Both the position numbers and the translations under genes were made by a program. Positions 26,506-35,745 of a DNA stretch of 64,000 nucleotides are shown piece after piece. The notes under the pieces are model-generated. The model was not told the origin of the DNA, searched no databases, and saw nothing but the letters and a program-made list of their open reading frames with translations. Position 1 is the stretch's first letter; each line of letters starts with the position of its first letter. Origin of the DNA: Hyphomicrobiaceae bacterium (GTDB lineage: Bacteria > Pseudomonadota > Alphaproteobacteria > Rhizobiales > Methyloligellaceae); the NCBI GenBank assembly GCA_028066055.1, contig JALCBY010000002.1:139026-203025 (forward strand). The letters run 5' to 3'.

Positions 26506-27876
26506 TCAGGCCGCGTCGGCAACAACGCGGTTCCGGCCGTCCCGTTTCGCGCAATAGAGCGCCTGATCCGCGCGTTTCAGAATTGCATCGGGCGTGTCTT
26601 CCAGGCTCTCCAGAGACGCAACGCCAACGCTTGCGGTGACATTGATCTGCGCGCCGTCCGGCAGCTCGAACGGCACCGCGGCGATGCACTGGCGCAACCG
26701 TTCACCGACCATATATGCCTTGGCAAGGTCGGTATCCGGCATCATGACGACGAACTCCTCGCCGCCCAGCCGACACGCCATGTCAATTCCGCGCGTGTTC
26801 TTGCGCATGCGTACCGCAAACTCTTTCAGAACTTCGTCACCCGCGTCGTGCCCGTGCGTGTCATTCACGGATTTGAAATAGTCGATGTCGGCAACCATCA
26901 TCGACAATGGCTTTCCGCGTTGCACCGCCTCATCGAACAGCGTCTTCAGGTGGGTTACCATGTAACGGCGGTTGTAAAGGCCGGTCAACGAATCCGTAAC
27001 GGCCAACTCTACGCTCTCCTCCAGTCGGCTGCGCAAGCGGTCGGAATAGCGTTTGCGCTTGACCTGGGTCCGGACGCGGGCAAGCAACTCATTCTTTTCA
27101 ATGGGACGAACCAGATAGTCGTTCACGCCCATATCCAGTCCGCGCAACAGACGCGCATCCTCTCCAGGTTCTGTCAGGATCAGGATCGGCAGATGACGGG
27201 TACGGTCGAGCGAGCGCACCTGTGAACACAACCTGAGGCCGTCTGTTTCGGCAAGGTTCAGGCTCACAACGAGAAGGTCATAGTCACCGTCAGGCAGCAT
27301 CAGTATCGCCTGCTGGGGATCGGTTTGCAGCTCGACATTCTGTTCACGCCCCAGCGTTTCCATGATGCGGTCGGCCGAACGGGGGCTGTCTTCGACGAGA
27401 AGAACCTTGCCGCCAAGTCCGGCGCTTTTATCCCCTGCAAGCTCGTCCGTTCCCATGCCCATCTGCTCGCTGGTCGACGCCCGCATGAGCATTTCGTCGG
27501 TCAGCGTCTTGAGCCGTGAGAGGTTCTTGACGCGCGTAATGAGCGCGATGTCATCGACAGGCTTGGTCAGAAAATCATCCGCTCCGGCCTCCAGACCCTG
27601 CACACGGTCCGAAGGCTGATCGAGGGCCGTGACCATTATGACCGGAATGTAATGGGTGTTCGGATCGGCCTTGAGACGCCGGCAAACCTCGAAGCCGTCC
27701 ATTCCCGGCATCATAACATCGAGCAGGACCACATCCGGGGCATCGCTCGCGCAAATCTCAAGCGCTTCCGTGCCCGAACGCGCCGTCAGTGTTTCGAAAT
27801 ATTCGACCGTCAGGCGCGCTTCCAGAAGCTTCACATTCGCTTCAATGTCGTCGACGATGAGAACTCGGGCTGTCAT
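26506..27876 (-). CDS. pleD: Response-regulator diguanylate cyclase PleD
   Basis: The 456-residue protein has a receiver domain with phospho-acceptor D53 (VVLLDVMMPGMDG) and a second, degenerate receiver where the acceptor position reads VVSLN. A GGDEF domain with the active site RLGGEEF follows. The product-inhibition I-site RGID lies five residues before it. PleD makes cyclic-di-GMP and drives the swarmer-to-stalked transition in Caulobacter relatives. It is downstream of divK, 25 bases apart, in the same direction. Confidence 0.96.
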   Translation of the reverse strand: MTARVLIVDDIEANVKLLEARLTVEYFETLTARSGTEALEICASDAPDVVLLDVMMPGMDGFEVCRRLKADPNTHYIPVIMVTALDQPSDRVQGLEAGADDFLTKPVDDIALITRVKNLSRLKTLTDEMLMRASTSEQMGMGTDELAGDKSAGLGGKVLLVEDSPRSADRIMETLGREQNVELQTDPQQAILMLPDGDYDLLVVSLNLAETDGLRLCSQVRSLDRTRHLPILILTEPGEDARLLRGLDMGVNDYLVRPIEKNELLARVRTQVKRKRYSDRLRSRLEESVELAVTDSLTGLYNRRYMVTHLKTLFDEAVQRGKPLSMMVADIDYFKSVNDTHGHDAGDEVLKEFAVRMRKNTRGIDMACRLGGEEFVVMMPDTDLAKAYMVGERLRQCIAAVPFELPDGAQINVTASVGVASLESLEDTPDAILKRADQALYCAKRDGRNRVVADAA

Positions 27877-27901
27877 GGCGTGATCTCAATCTCCCGAGCG
27901 G

Positions 27902-28273
27902 TTACGCATCACCGATAAATTCGCGCACCGTGTCCATGAAACTGGTGACAGATATGGGTTTGGAGATATAGGCCTCACACCCGCCTTCACGGATCCGTTC
28001 CTCGTCGCCCTTCATTGCAAATGCGGTCACGGCGACGACGGGAATGTCGCGCAGCGCGTCGTCTTCCTTGAGCCACTTGGTAACCTCGAGCCCCGACACC
28101 TCGGGAAGCTGAATATCCATCAGAATGAGGTCCGGATGGTGCTCGCGCGCGAGCTCAAGCGCCTGCAAGCCTTCGCGGGTCTGCAACGTCTGATAACCAT
28201 GCGCGTCCAACAGATCGTGGAACAGCTTCATGTTGAGATCGTTGTCTTCGACAATCAGAACTGTTTTCGTCAT
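27902..28273 (-). CDS. divK: Single-domain response regulator DivK
   Basis: From ATG at 28273 the product has 123 residues, exactly one receiver domain. Acidic pocket residues are VEDN at the N-terminus, the phosphorylation site D53 is in [13 protein letters not shown], and the conserved lysine is in ISKPIS. DivK controls the PleC/DivJ/CckA–CtrA cell-cycle circuit. Upstream methionines at 28342 and 28285 are in frame but would add a nonconserved tail. It is divergent from the DUF3572 gene. Confidence 0.94.
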   Translation of the reverse strand: MTKTVLIVEDNDLNMKLFHDLLDAHGYQTLQTREGLQALELAREHHPDLILMDIQLPEVSGLEVTKWLKEDDALRDIPVVAVTAFAMKGDEERIREGGCEAYISKPISVTSFMDTVREFIGDA

Positions 28274-28491
28274 GGGCCCGGCCATCGTCGAATCGCTGAC
28301 CTCATAATCGGACATGCCGCCGGAATATTCCATGCCATCCAAACCGCCGAAGCGGTCCCCTGAGTCTGGCAGCTTGACGCCGCATCCCTTGAATTATTGT
28401 CATCATTGGACCGGAAAACCCGTAATTAAGTCTTAAAGCTCCGACACATTTCCTTGCAAAAGCGGTGCATTGGCCCAAATTATTGACACCG

Positions 28492-28782
28492 ATGAGAAAA
28501 CAATCACCGCTTTCCGCCGAAACGGCGCAGGATATCGCCGTGCAGGGACTGACCTTCATCGCCGGTGACCCGGCCATATTATCCAGATTCCTGGGTGCGA
28601 CCGGCTGGACCGCGGAAAGCCTTCATTCCCCGGAAACACGCGAGAGTATCCCACTCGCCGCACTCGAGTTTCTGATGAGCGCGGAAGACCTGCTTCTGAC
28701 GTTCGCCGCGAATGCGGGCCTCGACCCCTCCGAGGTAAGCCGCGCACACCATGCCCTGCAAAATCCCTCAGACCGGGCATGA
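28492..28782 (+). CDS. DUF3572 family protein
   Basis: From ATG at 28492 the product has 96 residues. It contains AQDIAVQGLTFIAGDPAILSRFL in two helices and a C-terminal helical region with the FLMSAEDLLLTFAANAGLDP motif. This small alphaproteobacterial family is typically divergent from divK. Its function is unknown. It is six bases upstream of the ROK kinase gene, so they may be co-transcribed. Confidence 0.85.
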   Translation: MRKQSPLSAETAQDIAVQGLTFIAGDPAILSRFLGATGWTAESLHSPETRESIPLAALEFLMSAEDLLLTFAANAGLDPSEVSRAHHALQNPSDRA

Positions 28783-28788
28783 TGGGCG

Positions 28789-29748
28789 ATGGAGAAAGCT
28801 GACCGCACCGCCGCGTACCGCCCGCGTGTCGGGATTGATCTTGGCGGCACCAAGATTGCCGGCATCGTGATCGGCGATGACGGGAAAACCATAGCGGAAG
28901 CGCGCTGCAACACTCCCAAAGGAGACTATCAGCAGACAATCAGCGCCATCTCGGCCCTCGCGACGGAATTGACCGCACAATCCTATCGCGGTGCGAGCGT
29001 CGGCATCGGGATACCCGGTTCGATCTCACCCGCGACCGGACGCGTCCAGAATGCAAACTCGACATGGCTGAACGGCAGGCCGTTTAAAGAGGATATCGAG
29101 GCTGCGCTGGAACGTTCCGTCCGGATTGCAAACGACGCCAATTGTTTCGCTCTCTCCGAAGCGGCCGATGGCGCTGCAGCAGGCTGCAAAAGCATGTTTG
29201 GAGTCATTCTCGGGACGGGATGCGGGGGTGGCCTCGTGATTGACGGACGCATTGTCGACGGTCCACGCGGCATCGGAGGCGAATGGGGGCACAATCCGCT
29301 TCCCTGGCCGGATGCGGACGAATATCCGGGACCGCTCTGCTGGTGTGGGCGGCACGGATGCCTGGAAATGTGGGTCTCCGGCCCCGGGCTCACGGACGAT
29401 CATCGCAGGTCGTTTTCCGAAGAGTTGCCGGCGGAGGTCATTGCCAGCAAGGCGCACGACGGACACCCCGAGGCCGCTCAAACACTCGCCCGGCACGCCT
29501 CAAGATTGGCACGTGGTCTCGCCGGGATCATCAACGTGTTCGATCCGGAGCGGATCGTTATCGGCGGAGGCCTGTCAAACATGGCCCATCTGTATGAAGA
29601 CCTGCCTGATCTCATCGCCCCGCACATTTTCAGTGACAACAAGCGGGTACTGGTGGTGCCACCCGCCCACGGGCCGGAGAGCGGCGCACGTGGCGCCGCC
29701 TGGCTATGGGAACCGATATCCGGGCAGGACAGCGCAGCCGATACCTGA
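28789..29748 (+). CDS. ROK-family sugar kinase
   Basis: The 319-residue cytoplasmic protein has the ATP-binding motif VGIDLGGTKIAGIV near residue 14 and the catalytic-aspartate motif IANDANCFALSEA near 107. The ROK zinc site follows: GHNPLPWPDADE with CWCGRHGCLEMWVSGPGL. This arrangement suits fructokinase or N-acetylglucosamine/glucokinase enzymes, and the sugar cannot be read from sequence alone. It follows DUF3572 directly and converges on eipB. Confidence 0.9.
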   Translation: MEKADRTAAYRPRVGIDLGGTKIAGIVIGDDGKTIAEARCNTPKGDYQQTISAISALATELTAQSYRGASVGIGIPGSISPATGRVQNANSTWLNGRPFKEDIEAALERSVRIANDANCFALSEAADGAAAGCKSMFGVILGTGCGGGLVIDGRIVDGPRGIGGEWGHNPLPWPDADEYPGPLCWCGRHGCLEMWVSGPGLTDDHRRSFSEELPAEVIASKAHDGHPEAAQTLARHASRLARGLAGIINVFDPERIVIGGGLSNMAHLYEDLPDLIAPHIFSDNKRVLVVPPAHGPESGARGAAWLWEPISGQDSAADT

Positions 29749-29759
29749 CTGTAGGGCTT

Positions 29760-30614
29760 TTACTCGCACCCGTGCGACGGCATGAGCTCAAGCGAACTCA
29801 AATTGCCCTTGATCGCGAAGTCTCCATAATCGATCACGAGGTCCCGACTGATTCCGTTCTCGTAAAAACGGAAGCCGAGCTGATAAACCGGCGTCTCGCC
29901 GTCCTCTTCGCTGTCGAAGTAGCTGATCGATACGGGCCACGAGCTGAGCTTCTCCAGCGCCTCGTCGTTCTTCACGCGATTTTCGGGCTGTTTCGCTCCA
30001 GGTTTTACCGGCTTGCCGATGAAGGCCGTTGTCGAATAGACCTTGTCGCCCTTCCCGGAACCATCATAGACGCGCGCCTGGAGGATGGACTTCCCCCTTT
30101 TTGCCGCTTCCAGGATGGCTATGGAATGCTGCGTGGGAAACAGCACCGGACCCGACACCTTGATTTCCTTCGGTTTCGGCGCGTTGACATGAACGTCAAC
30201 GTCACTCTCGGCAGCCTCGCGTTCCGCGTCGCCGCTGGTGGTTTCTTCGAGTTTCTCTCCGCGATACTGGCTCGAATTGAAGCGGAACCGCTTGCCGCGC
30301 CCCTCTTCCCAGGTCGACGACCGCAAATCGGTGGTACTGGATCGACCGGTCTCTCCCACGATGCGCGTCACCAGACGCATATTCATCGTAAATCCATCGC
30401 ACCCCGAACCGGCAAATTCAAAGACCATTCTGCCGCGCACGCCCGACACACCGGTTGCAGGACGGCTCTGGTCGAGCGTCATTTCGTATACAGCGCGATG
30501 CGGAACCAGATTGGTGGCGCTACCCGGCGCCAGAGCAAACGATGGATCGCCACATGCGCAAATCGCCAGCGTGCCCAGCAACACGGGCTTTAAGATTGTT
30601 TTTTTCAGATTCAT
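29760..30614 (-). CDS. eipB: EipB (DUF1849) periplasmic cell-envelope integrity protein
   Basis: The 284-residue secreted protein has a signal peptide of about 28 residues. The DUF1849 core follows, with LVPHRAVYEMTLD near residue 37, GRMVFEFAGSGCDGFT near 61-76, and the terminal MPSHGCE. The two cysteines C72 and C283 correspond to the disulfide of Brucella EipB, a beta-spiral periplasmic protein needed for envelope integrity. It faces the ROK gene and diverges from ridA. Confidence 0.88.
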   Translation of the reverse strand: MNLKKTILKPVLLGTLAICACGDPSFALAPGSATNLVPHRAVYEMTLDQSRPATGVSGVRGRMVFEFAGSGCDGFTMNMRLVTRIVGETGRSSTTDLRSSTWEEGRGKRFRFNSSQYRGEKLEETTSGDAEREAAESDVDVHVNAPKPKEIKVSGPVLFPTQHSIAILEAAKRGKSILQARVYDGSGKGDKVYSTTAFIGKPVKPGAKQPENRVKNDEALEKLSSWPVSISYFDSEEDGETPVYQLGFRFYENGISRDLVIDYGDFAIKGNLSSLELMPSHGCE

Positions 30615-30844
30615 TGTGACCCGACTTTTCGGCTCGTCCCCAACCCACTCGATCCCTCAGGATCGGCGATTCAGACACTATTGCTAAAGATTACGGCCAA
30701 AAATGCGCTTCTTTCGCATGTTGTGCAACGCAGAAATGACGATAATCTAAACGCCGCTGCAGCAATGACTCGCCGCGCACGGTCGAACCGGCTAAAACCT
30801 CCGCTCATACATCGTCCAAGAAGACCTGAGGGAGAGACCATATA

Positions 30845-31309
30845 ATGACTGGCGTAATAGAAGCGAGGCTCAAGGATCTTGGAGTCGAATTGCCCGATGC
30901 GGCAGCACCTGCCGCGAACTATGTTCCTTTTCATCTTTCCGGAAACCAGCTGTTCGTATCCGGTCAGCTGCCACTGATCGCAGGCGGACCGGACTTCAAG
31001 GGCAAGCTCGGCGCGGATATTGAAATTGAAACGGCACAGCAGGCCGCACGCGCCTGCGCCATCAATATTCTGGCACAGGCAAAAGCGGCTCTGGGTGACC
31101 TGGACCGGATCACGCAAATTCTGCGGCTTGGCGCGTTCGTGAACTCAGCGCCGGATTTCACCGATCACCCGAAAGTCGTGAACGGCGCATCCGACTTTCT
31201 CGTCGAAGTTCTGGGCGACAAGGGCCGGCATACGCGATTTGCGGTTGGCGTCGCCGCGCTGCCGCTCGGCGTTTCCGTAGAGATCGACGCATTGTTGGCG
31301 GTCGAATAG
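30845..31309 (+). CDS. RidA-family (YjgF/YER057c) enamine/imine deaminase-like protein
   Basis: The 154-residue product has the family pattern: an N-terminal FHLSGNQLFVSGQLPLIAG strand pair, a central helix (QAARACAINILAQAKAALGDLDRI), and VASVEIDALLAVE-like strands at the end (here GVSVEIDALLAVE). RidA proteins remove reactive enamine intermediates from PLP enzymes. It is a long member with an extra N-terminal segment, of the YjgF-related subtype common before GDPD genes in Rhizobiales. RBS GAGGGAGAG is eight bases before the ATG. Confidence 0.88.
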   Translation: MTGVIEARLKDLGVELPDAAAPAANYVPFHLSGNQLFVSGQLPLIAGGPDFKGKLGADIEIETAQQAARACAINILAQAKAALGDLDRITQILRLGAFVNSAPDFTDHPKVVNGASDFLVEVLGDKGRHTRFAVGVAALPLGVSVEIDALLAVE

Positions 31310-31315
31310 GTATCC

Positions 31316-32059
31316 GTGAGCGATCTCGACTGGCTGGTCCAACCGATAGCGCATCGCGGTCTGCACAATGTATCGGAGGGCATCGTTGAAAACACGCCCT
31401 CCGCCATTCAGGCCGCCATCGATGCCGGATACGCCGTCGAGGTTGATATACAGCCGGCAGGCGACGGCAAGGCTGTCGTCTTTCACGATGCCGCTCTTGA
31501 CCGGCTGACGCGAGATAGCGGGAACGTTGCCGACAAAAATACCGACGACCTGAAGCGCATCCGGTTCAAGGACACCAATGACCGGATGCAAACCCTTCCC
31601 GAGCTGCTCGAGCAGGTTTCAGACCGGGTCCCCCTGATACTGGAGATCAAGAGCAACTGGGGCGCGCGCGGTCCTTTCGAACGAACCGTTGCGCGGGACC
31701 TCGACCGGTACCAGGGCAACGTGGCCGTGATGTCATTCGATCCCAACGTCACCGCCGCGTTCGCGTCGGCGGCGCCGGAGCGTCCGCGCGGACTGATCGC
31801 TTGCGCATTTCGCAATCCACACTACTGGGGTCACATCCCGCCGCTTCGCCGGTTTCTCATGCGCCATCTGTTGTCCGGGTTCATCGCCAAGCCACACTTC
31901 ATCGCCTATGATATCGAGGCGCTGCCGGCCCTTGCGCCGTGGGTCTGGAGAAATGTGATACGCCGTCCGCTTCTGACATGGACGGTGCGGGACAAGGCCC
32001 AGCGCGAACGGGCGGCAAGCCACGCCGACGCCATGATCTTTGAAGGCTTCCGGCCCTGA
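31316..32059 (+). CDS. Glycerophosphodiester phosphodiesterase
   Basis: GTG at 31316, six bases after the ridA stop, starts a 247-residue GDPD barrel protein. Catalytic features are IAHRGLHN near residue 11, EVDIQPAGDGKAVVFHD near 42-58, and LILEIKSNW near 105. There is no signal peptide, so it probably acts in the cytoplasm, releasing sn-glycerol-3-phosphate from phospholipid head groups. The DUF482 gene follows 25 bases on. Confidence 0.9.
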   Translation: MSDLDWLVQPIAHRGLHNVSEGIVENTPSAIQAAIDAGYAVEVDIQPAGDGKAVVFHDAALDRLTRDSGNVADKNTDDLKRIRFKDTNDRMQTLPELLEQVSDRVPLILEIKSNWGARGPFERTVARDLDRYQGNVAVMSFDPNVTAAFASAAPERPRGLIACAFRNPHYWGHIPPLRRFLMRHLLSGFIAKPHFIAYDIEALPALAPWVWRNVIRRPLLTWTVRDKAQRERAASHADAMIFEGFRP

Positions 32060-32083
32060 GCGGTTTGGAGCGAACGGTTTTGA

Positions 32084-33295
32084 ATGGGTGACGCTGAACA
32101 GGTCCTCGTCCGGGTAGAACCGGATATCACCACTCTTGATGCCACGCAGTGGGATGCCTGCGCCAATCCTTCCGGGCCGCAAGGCGAAGCGGCGCGCCCG
32201 TATAACCCCTTCATAAGTCATGCGTTTCTCGCCGCGCTCGAAGAAAGCCGTTCAGCCTCCGCTGAGACGGGATGGGCACCGCGTCACCTCGTGCTGGATG
32301 ACGGGTGTGGCGGCATGCTGGCATGCATGCCCTGCTACCTGAAATCTCACAGTCAGGGTGAATATGTGTTTGACTATGGCTGGGCCGACGCGTTCGAACG
32401 CGCCGGAGGGCGGTATTATCCCAAGCTTCAGGCGGCGGTTCCCTTCACGCCGGTAACGGGCCGAAGGCTGCTGGTTCCGGACGTTGCGCAAGCCGAGGAG
32501 CGGGAGACCTATCTTCTCAACGCCGCGGCCACGCTGCTCGACCGGCAGGGGGCATCGTCGCTTCATCTCACATTCCTGACGCAAGGCGAATGGGAACGCG
32601 CAGGGACTCTTGGACTGCTGCGGCGGACGGACCAGCAGTTTCACTGGCAAAATCAGGGTTACGGCACCTTCGACGACTTCCTTTGCGCCCTCACCTCACG
32701 CAAACGCAAACTGATCCGGCGCGAGCGCCGCGACGCCTGCAAGGATGAAATCGTGATCCGCCATTATACCGGCAGCGAGATCACCGAGGCGCACTGGGAC
32801 GCGTTCTTCTCCTTCTATCTCGATACCGGCTCACGCAAATGGGGCCAGCCCTACCTGAACAGGGCGTTCTTCAGCCTGATCGGCCAGACGATGGCCGACC
32901 GGATCCTTCTCATCATGTGCGAGCGGAACGGCCAGCCCATCGCCGGCGCGCTGAACTTCATCGGCGACGACACGCTCTACGGCCGCTATTGGGGCTGTAT
33001 CGAGGATCACCGGTTCCTGCATTTCGAAGCCTGTTACTATCAAGCCATCGAATTCGCCATTGCACACGGATTGTCATGCGTGGAAGCGGGAGCCCAGGGC
33101 CCGCACAAACTTGCGCGCGGCTACGTGCCGCAAACCACCTACAGCGCCCACCTCATCGCCGATCCTTCGTTACGGTCCGCGGTCGCGCGATTCCTTGCCC
33201 AGGAGCGCCGGTATGTGGAGATGGAAAACGAGGAACTGACCTGCCACGCGCCCTACCGTCGCACCTCCGGCATGGAAGATGACAACGATGCTTGA
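32084..33295 (+). CDS. DUF482/FemAB-like GNAT protein
   Basis: The 403-residue product shows the family features PYNPFISHAFLAALEESRSA near residue 40, YLKSHSQGEYVFDYGWADAFE near 85, and RKLIRRERRDA. GPHKLARGYVPQTTYSAH near 345 is the C-terminal signature. These proteins have a duplicated GNAT fold related to FemAB peptidyl-transferases. Their substrate is not known, though a peptidoglycan link has been suggested for the family. Neighbours GDPD and HIT are typical for Rhizobiales. Confidence 0.88.
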   Translation: MGDAEQVLVRVEPDITTLDATQWDACANPSGPQGEAARPYNPFISHAFLAALEESRSASAETGWAPRHLVLDDGCGGMLACMPCYLKSHSQGEYVFDYGWADAFERAGGRYYPKLQAAVPFTPVTGRRLLVPDVAQAEERETYLLNAAATLLDRQGASSLHLTFLTQGEWERAGTLGLLRRTDQQFHWQNQGYGTFDDFLCALTSRKRKLIRRERRDACKDEIVIRHYTGSEITEAHWDAFFSFYLDTGSRKWGQPYLNRAFFSLIGQTMADRILLIMCERNGQPIAGALNFIGDDTLYGRYWGCIEDHRFLHFEACYYQAIEFAIAHGLSCVEAGAQGPHKLARGYVPQTTYSAHLIADPSLRSAVARFLAQERRYVEMENEELTCHAPYRRTSGMEDDNDA

Positions 33296-33370
33296 CCTGC
33301 GCCCGGAGACTTGAGAAACAGGCGCAAACTGAAGCGGTTCGGAACCCGCCGGGCGAGGCAAGGGACGATC

Positions 33371-33796
33371 ATGACCTACGATGACAGCAACGTATTTGCG
33401 AAAATCCTCCGCGGGGAGCTGCCCTGCCACAAGGTTTACGAGGACGACAAAACCTTCGCATTCATGGACATCATGCCGCGTGCCCACGGACACACGCTGG
33501 TCATTCCCAAGAGCGCGGCAACGGACCTTATTGATGTCTCTCCGGAAACGCTTTGCGATACCGTCCGCACCGTGCAGCGCATCGCTCCGGCAATCCGCGA
33601 CTCAATGGAAGCGGATGGCCTGCTGATACAGCAATTCAACGGGGCGGCGGCAGGACAGACCGTCTTCCATGTCCATTTTCACATCATCCCGCGCTTCGAG
33701 GGCGTTGCATTGCTGCCCCACGCCGGCGATATGGGGGACCCGGAAGTGCTCGCGGTCAATGCCGAGAAAATCAGGCAGGCAATCGAAGCCGCGTAA
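33371..33796 (+). CDS. HIT-family nucleotide-binding protein
   Basis: The 141-residue protein starts at MTYDDSNVFAKILRGELP and has the histidine-triad motif FHVHFHIIPRF near residue 100, the site of nucleotidyl-intermediate chemistry. It belongs to the Hint-like branch, which hydrolyses adenosine 5'-phosphoramidates. It is downstream of DUF482 and converges on an ECF sigma gene. Confidence 0.92.
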   Translation: MTYDDSNVFAKILRGELPCHKVYEDDKTFAFMDIMPRAHGHTLVIPKSAATDLIDVSPETLCDTVRTVQRIAPAIRDSMEADGLLIQQFNGAAAGQTVFHVHFHIIPRFEGVALLPHAGDMGDPEVLAVNAEKIRQAIEAA

Positions 33797-33915
33797 GAGA
33801 AGCAGTCCTCCGTGGTACAAACCGGCGCCTTCGCCGCGCGGATACGGGGATGTTGCTTTTAGACTGAAGGGGATGAATTGCTAAACTGAGGCGGATGGAC
33901 TGCGTTCTTTCCCGG

Positions 33916-34509
33916 CTATCTTTCGAGACACGCCTCCAATTGCGCCAGCGCCCGTCTCAATCTGCTTTTTACGGTCCCCAGCGGCATGTTCGTCACACGC
34001 GATAACTCCGGGTTTGTCAGCCCCTTGTAATAGGCGAGCAAAATGAGCCACCGATGTTCGTATCGCAACTCCTGCAAACAACGCAGGATCGATTGCTTGT
34101 CGACAATCCGCGCCTCGGCCATATCGGAGTTCGATCCACTAAGATCTTCGATATGGCCCTTACGCTCCACCTCATAACGTCGCCTGTGCCGCCGCAGATA
34201 ATCGATGGCTTTGTTGCGTGCCAATGAATTCATCCACGCGATGGGGCTGCCGGACGTCTCGGAATAGAGATGAGCCTTCTGCCAGATCGTGAGGAACACC
34301 TCCTGCAGGACTTCCTCAGCAACCGCTTGTTCGCAGATGATCTTGCGGGAGACAGCCAACAATCTTGCGTGCATTATATGGTGGAGCTTCGCGAACGCTC
34401 CACGATTGCCGTTCGCTTTGGCTGTAAGCAGCGCGACAAGCTGATGACGCAGGCCGTTAACGTCGTGTCCGAACAGTTGAATGCTCGCACGTTGGTCTGG
34501 ATGGGACAC
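33916..34509 (-). CDS. ECF RNA polymerase sigma factor (SigK-like), no adjacent anti-sigma
   Basis: The 197-residue product has region 2 (AEEVLQEVFLTIWQKAHLY and PIAWMNSLARNKAIDYLRRHRR) and region 4 (RWLILLAYYKGLTNPELSRVTNMPLGTVKSRLRRAL). It starts with GTG. It resembles the sigma factor at 45614-46159 more than the one at 35742-36332. Unlike those two, no anti-sigma gene follows; the next gene upstream is a CBS-domain protein in the same direction. A regulator encoded elsewhere or a regulatory extension is possible. Confidence 0.88.
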   Translation of the reverse strand: MSHPDQRASIQLFGHDVNGLRHQLVALLTAKANGNRGAFAKLHHIMHARLLAVSRKIICEQAVAEEVLQEVFLTIWQKAHLYSETSGSPIAWMNSLARNKAIDYLRRHRRRYEVERKGHIEDLSGSNSDMAEARIVDKQSILRCLQELRYEHRWLILLAYYKGLTNPELSRVTNMPLGTVKSRLRRALAQLEACLER

Positions 34510-34587
34510 GACTTTGCAACGAACTCCTCTCTTGATGATCAGTTCCGGTTGCGGCGCCGTCAGATGCCCTGCGGGACGCGACCATGG

Positions 34588-35031
34588 TCAAGCCACAGTC
34601 ATCTTTGCGTGCGCCATGTCTCTCAGCACCCGATTTTCCATTTCGGCATCTTGAATCATCGCCTGAACAAGATCGCCAATACTGACGATGCCGAAAAGGA
34701 CATCGTCCTCTTTCACCAGGAGATGGCGAATACGCCGCCTGGTCATCACGCCCATGGCGTGGCGCAGATCATCATCGGGCGAACAGACCGGTACGGGCGT
34801 TTCCATCACGTCGGCAGCCGTGAACTTGAGAGCGTCTTCGCAATGATCGGCAATTGCCCGGATGATTTCACGGACGGTGACGATGCCGAGCGGGCGCCGG
34901 CCGGTATCAATGACGATCACCGCCGTAAAGTCCAGTCGGGAAAACAGCTGTGCGATCATGCCAATACCGGCAACGCACGATACGGTTTTGACGTCGTGCC
35001 CCTTATGCCTGAGAACATCCTGGATTTTCAT
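34588..35031 (-). CDS. Two-CBS-domain protein
   Basis: ATG at 35031 follows AAGGAG and gives 147 residues made of two tandem CBS motifs. They are separated by a linker near residue 70 (TAADVMETPVPVCSPDDDLRHAMGVM). The motif RPLGIVTVREIIRAIADH ends the first and LFGIVSIGDLVQAMIQ the second. Stand-alone CBS pairs bind adenine nucleotides and act as energy sensors. It lies 78 bases upstream of the orphan sigma gene, same strand. Confidence 0.9.
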   Translation of the reverse strand: MKIQDVLRHKGHDVKTVSCVAGIGMIAQLFSRLDFTAVIVIDTGRRPLGIVTVREIIRAIADHCEDALKFTAADVMETPVPVCSPDDDLRHAMGVMTRRRIRHLLVKEDDVLFGIVSIGDLVQAMIQDAEMENRVLRDMAHAKMTVA

Positions 35032-35436
35032 TTCGCGCTCCTTTCCCTTCGCTCCACACAGGCATCGATCAGACGACGTGAGGCAGGCCAAAGGCCGCAA
35101 CCACGTGCGGATGTGACGTGGTCACGATGGGCTTCTTGATCCGAACGGAAAGGGACAACACACATCAGCCGGAAGTGTAATCGAATAGGCCGTTCAGCCT
35201 ACTCAACTGGGGTGACAATCCCGACTTCTGCTCCTTTCTTGCCAGTTGAGGCTCTTCTGGCACCCATCATGACCACAATGAATTCGATGCATGGAGCAGC
35301 CGAAAGGATACACATCCCTCAATAGCCGAACTGTGAGCACGCGAGCCGGAGCACCGGAGTAGATGAGTTTTTAGAGGTAATCCGCCAGATCGCGTATGGG
35401 CCGAGCCTGAAGTAACTCATGATGACGAAGAGGTGA
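35032..35436. other. Gene-free stretch with a 9-bp inverted repeat
   Basis: About 405 bases hold no credible gene. CTCAACTGG at 35202-35210 is the perfect inverse of CCAGTTGAG at 35242-35250, with a 31-base spacer. This is far for an operator but could close an RNA hairpin. The stretch probably contains the promoter of the CBS/sigma unit. No other element was recognised. Confidence 0.45.
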
Positions 35437-35745
35437 TCAGCCCCGCCGCGCATTGAGAATCGCGCGCACGACCCTCTCCGGCGGGCTTGATGGCTGCAAT
35501 ACCTCCTGCTCTGAAAAAGCGGCCTTTCCGAGCAGGACGGTCATTTCGTAGTCCTCGAGATAGGTCCGGCATTCGCGGCACAGTGTGATGTGCAGGCGAA
35601 ACCGCCGCCGCTCGCCCGGCGGCAACGAGCGCTCGACATAATCGTGCATGGATGAATCGAATTCCTGGCACGTCATCATCAATGGGATGTTGCGCATCAT
35701 CGCGCCCTTCAGAGCGCGCATGAAACGCGAGCATGGATTCTTCAC
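35437..35745 (-). CDS. Zinc-finger anti-sigma factor candidate
   Basis: The gene starts with GTG at 35745 and overlaps the sigma-factor stop by four bases (GTGA), which points to translational coupling. The 102-residue product contains the H-x3-C-x2-C motif RLHITLCREC at about residues 50-59, the zf-HC2 (ZAS) anti-sigma signature. A preceding helix with CQEF...HDYVERSLPPGE is typical of such domains. No membrane segment is visible, so it is a soluble anti-sigma factor. It probably holds the sigma factor at 35742-36332 inactive until a signal arrives. Confidence 0.78.
   Translation of the reverse strand: MKNPCSRFMRALKGAMMRNIPLMMTCQEFDSSMHDYVERSLPPGERRRFRLHITLCRECRTYLEDYEMTVLLGKAAFSEQEVLQPSSPPERVVRAILNARRG

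Noticed and set aside
28426-28436. TTAA-N3-TTAA between divK and the DUF3572 gene, similar to CtrA half-sites
   Set aside because: CtrA sites need seven bases between the half-sites, so this spacing does not fit.
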